64,000 bases of DNA, taken from Viscum album. Taxonomy: Eukaryota > Streptophyta > Magnoliopsida > Santalales > Viscaceae. The notes beneath the pieces were generated by a model. It was not told the DNA's origin. It saw nothing but the letters and a program-made list of their open reading frames with translations, and searched no databases. The position numbers and the translations under genes were made by a program. Below, one piece after another: positions 36,140 to 49,283 of the stretch (its first letter is position 1; each line of letters begins with the position of its first letter). The DNA lies in assembly GCA_963277665.1 (NCBI GenBank), contig OY728120.1, positions 423,962,138 through 424,026,137 on the forward strand, written 5' to 3'.

Positions 36140-36840
36140 ACATGAGGAGATGATTCATGACTTTAACTCCTCAATTTGGGCAGTTCATCCTAGTGTCATG
36201 AAGATGTATCGTGATCTACACTATTACTATTGGGGTCCAGGTATGATGAGAGATGTTTCTGGGTTTGTCATGAGATGTTACACTTATCAGCAGGTGAAGG
36301 CAGGGCATCATCGACTAGAAGGGTTTTTCAACAGTTACCCATTCCTCAGTGGAAATGGAACGATGTCACGATGGACTACGTGATGGGTTTACCGAGGTCA
36401 TCTTGAGGGAATGATGCAGTTTGGGTTGCCATTGACAGACTCACAAAGCTTTCTCATTTCATTTAGATCAAGGAGACCTTCGTTGTTGATGAGCTAATAT
36501 GGTTGTACATCATAGAGATTGTAAGTCTACATGGTGTTACACGCTCCATTTTTTCATAAACGGATGCTCGTTTTACTTCATGGGTCTGTCAGGGACTTCA
36601 GAGGGATTTGAGTACATAGGTACTTCTAAGTACAACTTACCATCCCAAGTCAGATGACCAGTTCGAGCGTACTATTCATGTGCATGAGGACATGCTTCAA
36701 GCATGCATCCTAGATTTAGGAGGTTCTTGTAAGAAGCACTTACATCTTATGGATTTTTCCTAAAATAATAGTTTTCAAGAAACTATTCAGATGGCACCAT
36801 ATGAGGCCTTGTACGGTAGGCCATGTTGACCACCCTTATG
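36140..36840 (+). pseudogene. G2 integrase remnant
   Basis: VHPSVMKMYRDLHYYYWGPG and CYTYQQVKAGHHRLEG (36,180-36,330) form the zinc-binding region with one Cys changed to Tyr. A decayed core follows with several frameshifts: a W..V.MDY-like start near 36,355 and the stretch QFERTIHVHEDMLQA near 36,660 (kept Glu). MAPYEALYGRPC occurs near 36,792. No intact D,D,E core exists. Confidence 0.85.
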
Positions 36841-36889
36841 CTGGTTGGAGGCAGGAGAGGAAGCTATGCTGGGACATTGACTTGTCCTA

Positions 36890-37340
36890 GAGACCACAGA
36901 GCAAATAGAGTTGATTAGGAAGAGGATGTCTATGACACAGTAATGATAGAAGTATTATTCTAATTGACAGATACAACCTATAGATTTTGAGGTCGAAGAT
37001 AAGGTTTTCCTACATGTCACACCACGGTTGGGACACAGGAGGATTAGAAGACAAGGAAGTCTTTCGCCGAAGGATGTCAGACCGTTCGAGGTTTTGGAGA
37101 GAGTCGGGCCAGTTTCTTATCAGTTGCAGTTACCTTAGAGGTACTGAGCTATGCATGACATCTTTCATGGTTCTCAGCTTCGGCATTACTTCTTCGACCC
37201 AGCTCATTTTTCTCAACCTGAGGAGGTTTATCTCGAAGTGGATGACTCATTTGAGGAGTGTACTATTTGGATTTTTGATTGAAGTGTGAATGTTCTCTCT
37301 GGATGGTCTGTTCCTTTGGTATAAGTGCTATTCCAGCAAG
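36890..37340 (+). pseudogene. G2 integrase C-terminal and chromodomain-like tail
   Basis: TTEQIELIRKRM, then IDFEVEDKVFLHVTPR, RPFEVLERVGPVSYQLQLP, MHDIFHGSQLRHYFFDPAH and a weak VPLV.VLF tail match the Tekay/Del polyprotein end. Reading requires frame changes. The segment ends about 120 bp before the PPT. Confidence 0.75.
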
Positions 37341-37460
37341 GGTGAGCACAAGATGATAATTGGGAGAGGGAGGCCGATATACGATCACAGTGGCTGAAAC
37401 TGTTCGAGGATTATTCTTCTACGCCACCTTTAGAGGGAAATTCAGGGATAAATTTATTTA

Positions 37461-37472
37461 ATGGGTGAAGTA
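37461..37472 (+). other. G2 polypurine tract
   Basis: ATGGGTGAAGTA directly precedes the TGTAAGAAC start of the 3' LTR. It is a mutated GGGGGGAAGTA-type PPT. Confidence 0.75.
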
Positions 37473-39438
37473 TGTAAGAACATGGATCTTCTTTTCAGGT
37501 ATGAATCAATCTTTTCTGGTTGTTTTTGAGAAAAAGCGGAGTTTATGGAAATTTCAGGAGTACACTCTGTGTCCTCTATGTACATGTCATGTACTCGATT
37601 GCAATAGGTGACCATGTACTGGCCAGGTAATGACCGAGTTCAGTTCCATATGTGGTGTCCTAAATTCCACCTAAAGCAGAGGCCGGAAAAGGAAATTACA
37701 CACCGTGTGCTTTCTTATTTTTCATTAAATGGACCAGGGTCGCATCAGATAGACAGAACACACTTATTCTCAACATATTTCGTCCAGGAGCATCTGTACG
37801 ACCACTGATCTTCTCCGAGCCCCTGACTCATCGTCTGTTCTCTGAATCGATTGATGTTGATTGCATTGGAATTACGTAATTGAGTTCTCCTTTCTTCTTG
37901 AACATCATATCTTGATTTCTCCACTCTTGCGAGTCATCCTCGGTTGAATGTTTTTAGAGTTTTTTTATAGATCTATGATGTTCTAGGGTGATTACAGGCC
38001 TGAGGTTCATGTATATATGTCTCACGACACCGAGTTTGGTGGTTTGTGACTTTCTATAGTTATTTCTGGAGTTATATGTGTAAAAGTGCACAATACCCTT
38101 GTTCGGGGAATTTCGTGTTTATTGGTGTTAGACCTGTTATTGCATTCTATGCCTTGATTGTTTGGATAGAGGGTAATTGTTAATGAATAAGGTTAAGTTT
38201 GCCATGTTATGGATGGTTTTCCCATGTTTTATTGTTTTGACCATTTGGTATAGCTTTACAGGTTAGGTTTCTTCATTGTTTTCCATGCCTAGAATGGTTA
38301 GGGTGGAGTGATTTTATCTGACATGACATGAGATATTTTAAACTATTTAGCCAAGTAGTTATTGAGGTTCACATGGGCTTCCACGTATTGTTTGTTCATG
38401 ATTAGCTTACACAGGGCTTTGGGAACCTGGTGTAGTATACCATAGGTAGAATGGACAATGAGGGCTTCCCTAGAGTGTATGTTTTACTGTAATGTTGCGA
38501 GACCATAGGGGGGATGGACTTTGTAATCCCTCAGAGTGTCTTTAGTTTCCTCAATATGGGCCACAGGGGAAATTAGACGTTGAGTGCTGCATAAGAGTGC
38601 TTGTTACTTACTGTTACGAGGCCACATGGGGAATTGATGGTGAGTGCTTCCTCAGAGAGTATTTTCTAAAGATGAACAAGAGGGGTTAGACTGTGTACTT
38701 CCCCGAGGGTTGCTTGTGGTTGTTAGGTTGAATCTAAGGGGTTAAGCTGTGAGTACTTCTCAGAGGGTTACCTGCTTTTGTTTGGTTTCTCTTGATATAT
38801 AAAAATGAATGCAATTAGAATTGCAGGACTATTACTATTTGTACTTGTTTTCTACTTAATTTTCTTCATTGCGTGATATATATATTCACTGACTGTTAGG
38901 CACAGATCTTTGGGTGGTTGCCTACTGGGATTCATCTCACACCCTATTTGGGTCATGATTTTGGGCCCTATCAGATTAAATTTTTGTATGTCTAGATACG
39001 GGAAAGCGCCCTTATACTTTAGGTACTTGATTGCTTTAGAACTAGGGAGCATGAGACCAAGATGAGGTTTGCGATGCTGTGGAGCTGTTTACTTGTTTTA
39101 ATTTTTTTACTTTGGTTTAGTAATTTATTCTAGAATTGTGAATTGTTTTGATTCTTTCCTAGACATATGTATCATGAATCATATATATATATATATATGT
39201 ACTCATATTGTTATTACTTCTTGTAGTTATTTATTGCCTGTTTTATGGCTTCTTCTATTATTATATGTTTTACTTCCGCTTTGTTACTCTACCAAGGAGG
39301 GAATAGTTTACCCACTATCACACCCAAGGCCCTTGATACTAGTCATCAACCTCTAGCATTCGGGGAAATTCTCTTGAGGCCATGTGACCAACTAGGTATG
39401 GGGTGCATCTGGGTGGCACCCAAAACAGGGACATTACA
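37473..39438 (+). repeat. G2 3' LTR
   Basis: Begins TGTAAGAACATGGATC and ends GGGACATTACA. Alignable with the 5' LTR throughout, including the ~60-bp repeat block (38,450-38,775) and the GCATCTGGGTGGCACCC motif near its end. Confidence 0.92.
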
Positions 39439-41039
39439 TGAAGCTATTGAAACTTCTATTGTATTTTTTTCCTAAAGCAGTTTTTATATTTATGAAATAT
39501 AGGTTTATTAGAGGTTTTATATTAATAATTTTTTTTGATAATTAATATTTGAATAAATTATGAATTATTAAAATTTAATTTCTTAATACATATGTTGGGT
39601 TTTACAAAATATATTTTGGAATTTTATATTATACGTTTTGGAAAATTTTCAACTAGTGTTTAGAAAAGAATTTCATTAGATCAGGTTTGGATAATTTTTT
39701 TTAAATATTTTATTATGAACATTTTATTTTATAATATTATTACCATCATTGAAAATTAATTATTTATATTACACTTTCAAGGGAGAATATGGGAGTAATT
39801 TGGGAATCCAATTGTGATGTCTGTTGATCCCCTTTATGAAAACTTTAATGTTTATATAGATGTCCTAGATTGAGATATAGAAAGAATAAAATATTTCATT
39901 ATTTCTATCAAGGAGCTATAGATCTATGGATATAGATATGGTGGAGGAGTTGGTCGATGATGTTAACATTTTCTCATTTCATTTTAATATTTGATTATAT
40001 TTTTCTAGTAGTTTGGATATTGAATTTTTTTTAATATCAATTGTTTCGATTGTAATATATTTAACACGAATTTTTAAAATTTCTTTTCATATATTTTTTT
40101 TTATTTTTTTATGAAGATAAATCATTCCATAATTTTTTTTATTCATCACAGTTGTTTTCAACCTCAATAAATCAGGATAAAATCTTGGGTATATATGGTG
40201 ATTGGGCCTAGATATTTGTAGTTTTGAAATCTATGATTGTTTGCTGTAAAATGGTATTAACTTCAATTACAAGATAATTTTATGCTGTTTTCTGTATGAA
40301 TTGATATAATATTGTTATAACTTCGAACATACCAATTAAAAGGCATAAGTAACCTATTTAAAGAAAAAATTGTATTTAGATTAAATAAAATTACAATTTT
40401 AATTATTAAAGATCATTTTCATAATGTTTGTAATGTTTTTATTTGATGTGAAGGATATTTTATAAAAATATGTATTCTATCAAAAAATTATCATACTCAA
40501 TTTTTAAAGTAAAATCTTCCAATGTAACATAAAAATATTGATCATCAGTTACATTACAAAATTTATTAATAAACATAATTGACTATGTAGAGTAATCCGA
40601 TCAAAAATGGAGTTTATTTCTACCATCCTAGAAAAATTATAGTTTCAAGCCTGAACAGAAGATGATTTGATAATTCAATTCAATTTATTTTCTCATAAAC
40701 AATAATTTTTATTGATAGAGATTTTTGTGATGAATTCAAATTCACTGTGCAGCAAAGTTGAAACTACTATAAAAATTCAAAAGGTATGTGTCATGAATAA
40801 TTGATGCTAGATATATAAAAAAGTATGTAAATTATTATTGATAAGAGATTAAGATATAGTGAAGTCACATTTATTAAATATTATTTTTTTCAATATATAT
40901 AGAATTAATGGATTCCAATGCTCACTAAGGTGGATTTTAATACCACAAGTTTTATTGTAACCTAGGCTGATCATGTGAATATAACAATGTAATAGTTTCA
41001 AAATTTGTTTTATTTTTTTTCAATAGATCATATTAGAAG

Positions 41040-41081
<42 letters not shown>

Positions 41082-42792
41082 TAAAGTCCAAAATAATTTT
41101 ATCGAACCTTTTAGAAGTGTTGGAGTTGATTGGAAAAGTAATAAAAACTATTATGTAATTTTTTTTATTTTGTGGTAATTATTTGGGTGAATTAATATTG
41201 ATTAGTTAAATAAATATTTCTTGATTACAGTTAAATTACACTTCATTATTTTTGTTTTATAAGGATAAAGGTTGTGCCTTTACACAATTATTGTAATCTA
41301 AAATAAGAAATAAGTCAGTTTTATTAACTATAACTCTTGATGCATGCCATGATTGAAGGTTGTTCTTTAGATATTATTAAAACCCAATGTAATAGATGGT
41401 TTAAGATTTTTGGGAAAATATTTTTATGAATAATATTTCTAGTTTATGTGCTTTGGTGTATTGTCTTAGTAATAATTATAGGCCTGAATTTAGGGAGATA
41501 TAATTTTTCATGAATTAATTATATTCATTACATTGTAATGAATTTTTTAAGTGAGTTAGACAAAATTATAAGGGCATTATTTTTAAGAATTTAAATAACA
41601 CTCTGGTAAAAATTTTCAATGAAATTTTTTAATTAAAATTTATTACATCTGGATGTTTTTTATTATTTCAATAATTTTTTTATATATAAATATTATATAG
41701 ATCTAAAAATTATTAAAATATTAGATTTTTTTATGATTAATGAGTGCTTATCTTGAAAATTTTGGATGGTTTTAATTTCCAACCATGAATTTTAATTTAA
41801 AGAATTATGATAGTGAATTTTTATGAGATTAAAAATCTAGTTTTGGTAATTCAGAAGATGAAAAAGGTATAGAATTGAGAGGATAAATTTTTTCAGTTGT
41901 AATTCAAAATACTCTCAGGAGTTAATTTTATAGAATTTTATCTTCATTGAAGATTGTATTTTACTCTTGATGACAAATTTAAATAGATAAAAAATTATTG
42001 ATTTCTTTTTAACCATTCATTATAAATGACCCATGCATTTTATTTTTCATATCCTTATCATGGAAGAATGAATATAGAGCTAAGAAGTGGTATTGATCCT
42101 TCTATTTAGTACAGAATTATTCTTAAAACATGTAATCATAAATATTAAGATAGTAATTTTTCAATGTGTTAGAACTCTACCATTATTATCCTCCTTATAC
42201 ATATATTTTTTAGTTAAATCATCTGAAAATATAATGCCACTACACATTAATTTAATATATATTTTTAATTTATTTATATTGGTTTGAGTTTTTTTATTGA
42301 TTATTATTGATATAATGATAAAATGATACATTAAATAAAGGAAATTGAATGAACTAATTCACCCATATAATAGGATGATGTGGAATATATTAGTTCAAAT
42401 AAATGGTATTAATATACAAGGTTATTTTTTGGTAAATATTTCATAAACACATCTTTTACATAGAGATAATTATTAATTAATAAGGGGTTAAAATATATAA
42501 TGATTTAAATTATCAATATTAGAAGAATCACATGTGATTCCATCTTCAATCTCTTGGAATGGATGTGATTTTTATTATGATATATAGAATTAAATTATGT
42601 CATCTAATAGAGATATATTTTCCTGAGATGGATAATAATATTATTAATGATGGTGAAGTGCTAAAAAATTCCTTATCTGATTAATTATTAAATTTATTAA
42701 ATATTCCAATGTTTAGATATACATTAGTGAAATAAATATCGGATAAATAGTCAAATATTTATGAAAGAGAAATCAAAATAAATGTGGTAAAT
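39439..42792. other. AT-rich interval without recognisable gene
   Basis: 3.35 kb between G2 and L1. Translation on both strands gave only short open stretches without family motifs. Contains the (TA)n tract at 41,042-41,079. Probably ancient repeat sequence; nothing more can be supported. Confidence 0.5.
41042..41079. repeat. (TA)n microsatellite
   Basis: About 19 uninterrupted AT/TA dinucleotides. Confidence 0.95.
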
Positions 42793-44426
42793 TGTAAAGA
42801 TCCAAATCTTAACATACATTGACGTTACTTTACTTTTGTAGAATAAAAAATACATAAAAAAATAGGCACCCAAGGACCGTAACAGTTTAGTGTCTTTGGA
42901 AACTAGGAACATAATCTTCTAATCATGGTGAAAGATTTTCAACATCTCCCATAAAGGTCTCCCCCTTTAGTTTTCTTACCTAAAACCATTATTTATATCC
43001 TGGGGAAAAGAAAACATAAAAATGATGAGATCAAATGCTCATTAAGGGTAAAAATGGAGAACATAAAACAATACCTAAACATTTCAACATAAAATCATGA
43101 ACATAAAATCTAAACATCAAAATCTTGAGTAATGACATGAAGCATGGCAATACATAAGGCATAGATCATAAAAGAACATCAATTATGATAAAATAGCATG
43201 GGAATAAAACATGTAACTGTGGAAAATTATTAATCACAGGATATTATTTCCATAGTATCCAAGCCATTGCTTCCAAGACCATCATAGTGGACAACAACCA
43301 TTACTTAACTGGGTTTACTTGTCATTCCAGCCCTGTATTACTGAGCTGGACTTACTTGTCATTCCAGCCATGTCTATATCATAAGATATAAATCTTTACC
43401 CAAGGAATTGGAGGGAGATATAGGTCCCACCCATCTCATAATGAAATCTATCTTTCGTGTTCTACAAAATCCTAAATCATACATCATAGCAAAACCCATG
43501 AAATAAAAATCGGATTCTTAAACATTATTCCATAATAACATAATCCATATAAGACAAATAGATATCATTTCATCATAAAAATAATAAAACCATTTAAGTA
43601 ATAAAGTCATTATAATTTAAACATAATCATACTAAATAATGTAATCTTATATGGGAAATAGTTTTGATAAAACACTTGAAATTAATTTTTGATGAAAATA
43701 TCCTTTCTTCTTCAAAATCATTTTACTTTCACAAAATGACATGTAATTTTTAAAGAATTTTTTTTGTTGAATATAATCAGGAAATCATGTAGATTAAGCT
43801 TCATGAAAATTAGGCATTATGAAACTGTAAAAATACATTCTTGCCGTATAAGTTAAAAAAACATTCTTCTCGTACTTTTTACAGGAAAAGTCAAAAAGTA
43901 CCTCGTATGGTAAACAAAAGAAATATCCCTTACATACTTTGTGGTAAAAGTCATAAAAGGGTAAAAATGAATTTAAACATACATGGAGGAATAGTAAAAA
44001 ATTTATGAAAACATCTTGAGAAAACATGGAAATGGATGATAAATATCACCCTAGTAAATACTTATGTATAAGCAATCTTGGATAAAAATGAGATTGCAAA
44101 ATTATCCCTTACCTTAGGTACAATTTCTTCTGTACGTGTATAGTGGGTTTAAACATATTATTTACTTGTAACAGAACCATAATAATATTTATTATATCAT
44201 ATATGATTCACTTATTACTTTATATTACCTTTTATTTAGTCAATTGCATGGTAATGCAACGTTTTGGGTAAAATCATTTCATTTATTGTACGTGTTTGGA
44301 CTTGTTGTTCATGATATTATTACATATATCCTAATTTACATAATTCATGAATATAAAAAATGATTTATATATAATATATATTCTGCATATAAATATATAT
44401 GATACATTGATAAATGGAATGAAATA

Positions 44427-44852
44427 CACCGTTCATGGAGACGGTCAGTCGTACGTACGCATGAACGCTGTTTTGGTTTCCTTATTGAATTGAATGAAGT
44501 TAAGTAAATGCAAAATATATGTACATAAATTTAGTATCATTATTATTTCATATGTTTCATTATTACTTATTATATATACTTTATAATCAATCTTGAATGG
44601 TTAACTTGGGGAATGAATCTCATCGCATCATGGAGACGGTAATCCGTACTTATGCACGAGCGATGATATCATTTCCATAATTATTAAATTGAATTGGAGT
44701 GGATGATATAATATATCAGAATTAGTATGATGATTTAATAATCATATATATTTATTATTTCTACCATTATACCCATCCATTTATGGTGGTGGTGGAAAAA
44801 TAGATTACACCACGGCGTGGAGATGGTATTCCGTACGTACGCACACACGGTG
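44427..44852 (-). repeat. Three spaced hairpins with CGTACGTACG cores in LTR C
   Basis: Hairpins occupy 44,427-44,470, 44,620-44,666 and 44,808-44,852, 188-193 bp apart. Outer stems differ: CACCGTTCATG with CATGAACGCTG, TCATCGC with GCGATGA, CACC with GGTG. The enclosed part is shared: GGAGAYGGT, two variable bases, then TCCGTACGTACGCA or its mutated forms. All lie downstream of the TATA box on the element strand, so they would be in the leader RNA. Confidence 0.8.
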
Positions 44853-45185
44853 ATTTGATTTTCCATAGGATGGATAGAAGGTGAAATAGGGTTGTTTCAT
44901 ATTTATAATAAAATATCAGTATATGAGTGATACCGATTTTATTACTTAATAATGAAACAAATGATGAAGAGGAAGTAGAAGAAGAAATACATTTTAAAGA
45001 ATTGGTAAAGGATATTACCTCTTCTTTGACGTGCCTCTTCTAAACCTCCTTTTAGGGCACTAAATATGGTCTTTGAAGAAGAGAAAAACCTCTAGTATGT
45101 TTCTATAAAAGTGGATAAGGGAAATGGATAGGGTTTGACTGAGCTTTAAGGCTCAAAATTTTGTTAGGAGGAGAGGGAGGAGGTT

Positions 45186-45198
45186 CCCTTTTATAATA
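45186..45198 (-). promoter_or_regulatory. TATA box and Y-patch of LTR C
   Basis: CCCTTTTATAATA reads TATTATAAAAGGG on the element strand. A pyrimidine-rich CCTCCTCCCTCTCCTCC follows immediately downstream, like the plant core-promoter Y patch. The same pair occurs in LTR D. Confidence 0.65.
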
Positions 45199-47407
45199 GA
45201 GGATAGGGGCACTTTTGGAAACCTATGAAATATTAAATTACAATAAACTCAAAAACCACATTAAACCCCCAAAAATGACTAAAATCATGAAATTATATGA
45301 TATAAGGTTGTAATTTCATCAACCAATAAAATTTAAACATGTTGGCAATTTATTTTAAACATTATCGACTTGATTTATCCTTATTTAATCTATTTAATTT
45401 TATTTGTGGTAATAATATTCTAAATTTTTAATCATTATAAATAATTACTTATTCCTTGTTAATTGTTCATAAATGTATACTTCATGACATTTTTAGACCA
45501 TATAAATTACAATTTATAATTTTCAAATATTTTTGTGATTTTTAAACTATTTAATAATATATTTTCTTTTTAAAATATCAATTGTCTCAATTTTGAGACT
45601 ATTTAGTTATTTGAATTTAAATTAAAACCACACAGAAGATATGTTCAAACCAAAATATTTAATAGATTCCTAACAAGTCATATTCATCTATATAATTTGT
45701 TTAGAACATTAATTAGATCATATAATATTTATTTTAATATTTTTAAAACTATTTATTTGATATTTCTCTTAATAATATAATTACTACAACATTTTTGTAT
45801 AACTATTTAATATACTGATTTGTTGCATGAAAAATAAAAATAAAGTAATATGATTAATATAAATGTAATTTCTTTCATAATAATACATTTAGTAGAATTA
45901 TCTTCTAAAACAACAAACTTTTAAAATATTATCTTTATTAAAGAACGAAGGTGCCAACTTTGACATCATTTAAAATAATATAATATAAATGTCATAATAT
46001 ATTTTATTAGGTGAAAAATGGTCCACAAGTCGACACTTGGATGATTATGGTGTATATATACTCGACCAATAAGTTTTGGTCAAGTTTTTGGGTCTTTTTA
46101 TAGGTTTTATTATTTTAATAAAAACTATATTATTGATTTTTCACTAAATAAATAATTTCCACATCATTAATATATATGATATTAATGTAATTAAATATTT
46201 ATTGAAAATTACAAATAAAATACCATAACAAATAAAAACAATTTATATTTCAAATTTGTATTTATAATAGAATTTATATTCTGTATAACCTTATATTGAA
46301 AATACTTTAATTATTAAAGTTTGAGTGAGACATATTTCCCTTTCTTTAAATAAAATAAACTAAAGGTCTTAATCACATCCAAGTGGGTTCCAAAATAGTC
46401 CATTTCTACCCAAGTATATTTTAGGATGAAATATAATCATCCAATTATGTTAATACATGTTCTATGGTAATTTTATAATATTAGATTTACTCTTTAATTA
46501 CCATATTTACCATTAACGGTAGTAAATAAAATTTACCGTAGTTACTATTCATGATGTCTAAAAATAAAAAGTATCCCATTAACATAATTTGGAAAAACTG
46601 ATTAAAAATATAGAATCCATTTTTCAGAATTCAAAAAATAGAATTTGTAGTATTTAATTTAAAATTAATCCCACTGTTGAGAAAACCGGTTCTAAAAGTT
46701 AAAACATTACAAAAGATTGAAATGTTTTTACCTATGAATTCAATGTAAAATTAATGACAATGACATACATAATATTAAACAGTAAAAATATATTCTATTT
46801 ATACTTTAACACCATTAAATATTATAATTTAACAATATAAATTTTCTTGATAAAAAAAGTTTCTTTTAATTAAAATTTTGCATACTTTTAATATTCATCA
46901 AAATATGAAAGTTAACAGAAAAATATTAAAAAATTATTCAAAGTTAATTTTTTTATCCTTATTGAAATAAATAAGTTTATGTAGTGAAATTAAACTTATA
47001 AACACGTCAAAAAATAGATTTAATGTGGGCGCTCCATCAAATGGCGAAAAAACAACATTTTTTGACAAATACTTATTTTACCAGAAAAATTTATTTTGTT
47101 CACATAACATTTTCTAGAATATGTGTAAGATTAATGATATTGTAATAAAATTAAAAATGTGGTTAATAATATTCATAATAGCTAGTTCATAATATATATA
47201 TTTTTTAGTAAAGCTCAGTATTGCGTACAACACACGCTATTGAGGAACGTTGCTCTTACAAGCAACACACGCCAAGAATAGTGTTTGTGTATCATACAAG
47301 ATAATACGGTGTTGCGTATAGCGCAAGATAATTTTTGTGTATTGTACAACACAAGACATCAAAGAAATTAAAAATAATATTTTCTCATAAAATTTCATGG
47401 AGTAACA

Positions 47408-47426
47408 TTCAACACCCCTTAAAATG
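47408..47426 (-). other. L1 polypurine tract (candidate)
   Basis: Complement of the sequence is CATTTTAAGGGGTGTTGAA, lying immediately before the TGTTAC LTR start on the element strand. The purine core is short and probably mutated. Confidence 0.45.
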
Positions 47427-48104
47427 AATTTCACCCTTGAAATTCATCGAGGTTATAAATGGTTTAATACTCGAAAGTTTATTTCATAGAAAATCACATC
47501 ATAAAAAGGAACAATAAAACTTAACTTTTAAAAATTGAAGTACGAATCATAAAGGTTACACAAATTAACTCATCATTTGGTTTCCACATATGAGATCATA
47601 GGTGAAAATATGGATATAGAAGAGAAATCAAACCATCATGTTCTGATGGAGAGTGGTAGAGAACATGGAACTGAAAAATCCAACAATCAAAAATACATAA
47701 ATTTTTGATGATATAAGGTACCATATGATTCGTGGGATATGAGGGTACTAGGACAACGTTTTATGTTTTTAGGATCATTTCCTTAAATTTGATGAATTTT
47801 TGCATAAGGATAAATACTTACTTGATTTCGGTGTAATATCATCATTACTCATTCCATGAACTATTTTCACTACATATCTTATTTAAGGAAAAAAAGTTGA
47901 ATTTTTTATTCTTGAAGTATTAGCAGATCATGTGACAGAATGATAGGTTATTCCATCTGTCTCAAAAAAATGTTAAAAAAGTTATTAAATATACATAAGT
48001 CCATCTATGGTGAGATTAACCATATATGATTCTAAAAAAGGACTTATGCTTCATCTATCAAACAACTTAATAAAATAAAACTAATTTTTACTAACCATGA
48101 ACTT

Positions 48105-48222
48105 CATGTAGGCCATGGTTGGTGATAAAGTTCTGTCATACTTCATTTATGGGTTCGATTCCCGTATACTTGTTCAATGTGATGGGTTTTTTCCCATCCA
48201 ATGGGTTGTCTTTTTTTTAAAC
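48105..48222 (+). ncRNA. Au-like SINE segment in the L1 interior
   Basis: TGGTTGGTGATAAAG (from 48,116) resembles the A box of Au-type SINEs and GGTTCGATTCC (48,152-48,162) fits the RNA polymerase III B box, 36 bases apart. A T-rich end (TCTTTTTTTTAA, near 48,210-48,222) follows about 50 bp later. This is the layout of plant tRNA-derived SINEs of the Au type. Flanking duplications were not found. Confidence 0.6.
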
Positions 48223-48950
48223 TATACTATTATAACATATCATAAATAATATAAAAAAGTTCTAGACTTAAACAATACTACTTGGTGTCTAACTAAATCT
48301 ATTACAATCTTTAGGATTATCCAAAATACTTCTATCCAATCTCATAGTATAAAGAAAAAGATTACTAGAGAGGTCATATAAAAAACATGTGATTACCATA
48401 ATTTATCCCCCATATATCATAAGATATATCTTGTTGGTTATATTCCAAACATGTGAATACCTTAATCTTGTATTCCCTTGAAAAATTAATACCCATTGAA
48501 CCTTAGTTAAAATATGAATTTTGTCAAAAGTTAACTCTTTCAACATACCAAAATCCCAAAATTTCTATAAACTCAAACAATGATATCAATTTGTCCTTAT
48601 ATCAGTCATGAGTCCATTAATTCTATAAAACATATTATTTTCTCCTTATCTCTTCATTATACACATATCATCTATTTTCCAAAAATATCAGAATAACCTT
48701 TCATGGTTACTGGTACAATTCAACATATAATTTTAAATACTTTAGAAAAAACAATAGTGTAACAATACTTAAATGTTTGTTTATTCCATAGCACCATTAA
48801 ATAACCTATACAACATAACTCTTGATAATCATACAATCATTCCACTACCTTCATAAACCATTGATTGAGCTTCATAATTTTAGTCCACAACACTTCTTTT
48901 ATTTCATATATCATTAGTAATCTCTTCATCATCACGAACATAAATACTAC

Positions 48951-49283
48951 TCATACGACCATGCTGATTCTAGTCATGAGATTTTCCCTTAGGGAATTGG
49001 TTTTCATAATGCTCGTATATTCGACATCAAAAATGTTTAACCGTTTTTGATGTCTTAGAAATACCATTATCCTTGTCCATGGTGTTAAATGAACCTTTTC
49101 CTTTGCAATTACTAGCTTTGGGCCCTTATTTTCCACACCCAAAGCATCTTCTAGTTCCTTTGAGACATTCTCCCTGATGCCTCTTTCCACATTATTTACA
49201 TGATGGAAATTGAACTTTATTTTCTCTATGATCATCATGAAACTCCATCTTTCCCTTATTAGCTGAGTAAGGAAACATACCAA
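48951..49283 (-). pseudogene. L1 possible gag vestige
   Basis: A 110-codon open stretch on the element strand, first after the PBS, contains HHVNNVERGIRENVSKELED, which could be a zinc knuckle (CHxC..xGHIRENCPKEL) with its Cys and His ligands lost, followed by KGPKLVIAKEKVHL. Position near the PBS suits gag. The similarity is weak and the reading may be chance. Confidence 0.3.

Larger units (their letters stand above)
29365..39438 (+). mobile_element. G2: full-length Ty3/gypsy (Tekay/Del-like) element
   Basis: Two LTRs of 1975 and 1966 bp start TGTAAGAAC and end in TACA. They flank a Met-type PBS at 31,343, gag starting MPPRRPP, then protease, RT, RNase H, integrase and C-terminal remnants in gypsy order, and a PPT at 37,461. 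The outer flanks read TTAAG on the left and TGAAG on the right, a likely 5-bp target duplication with one change. By eye the LTRs differ at about one base in five, so the insertion is old. Stops in every domain make it inactive. Confidence 0.93.
42793..47407 (-). repeat. L1 3' LTR (LTR C)
   Basis: On the element strand it begins TGTTACTCCATGAAATTTTATGAG (47,407 downward) and its far end is at TGTAAAGATCC on the plus strand (42,793). It carries three hairpins (44,427-44,852), a TATA box (45,186-45,198) and, near its start, several TTGCGTATAGCGCAA-like palindromes (47,220-47,360). Confidence 0.88.

Noticed and set aside
39800..42300. Possible LINE or pararetrovirus remnant
   Set aside because: Translations in all frames gave no RT, movement or coat-protein motif; only generic AT-rich peptides.
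44427..44470. microRNA precursor
   Set aside because: Stem is only about 11 bp and the hairpin recurs within LTRs; too short for a plant miRNA precursor.
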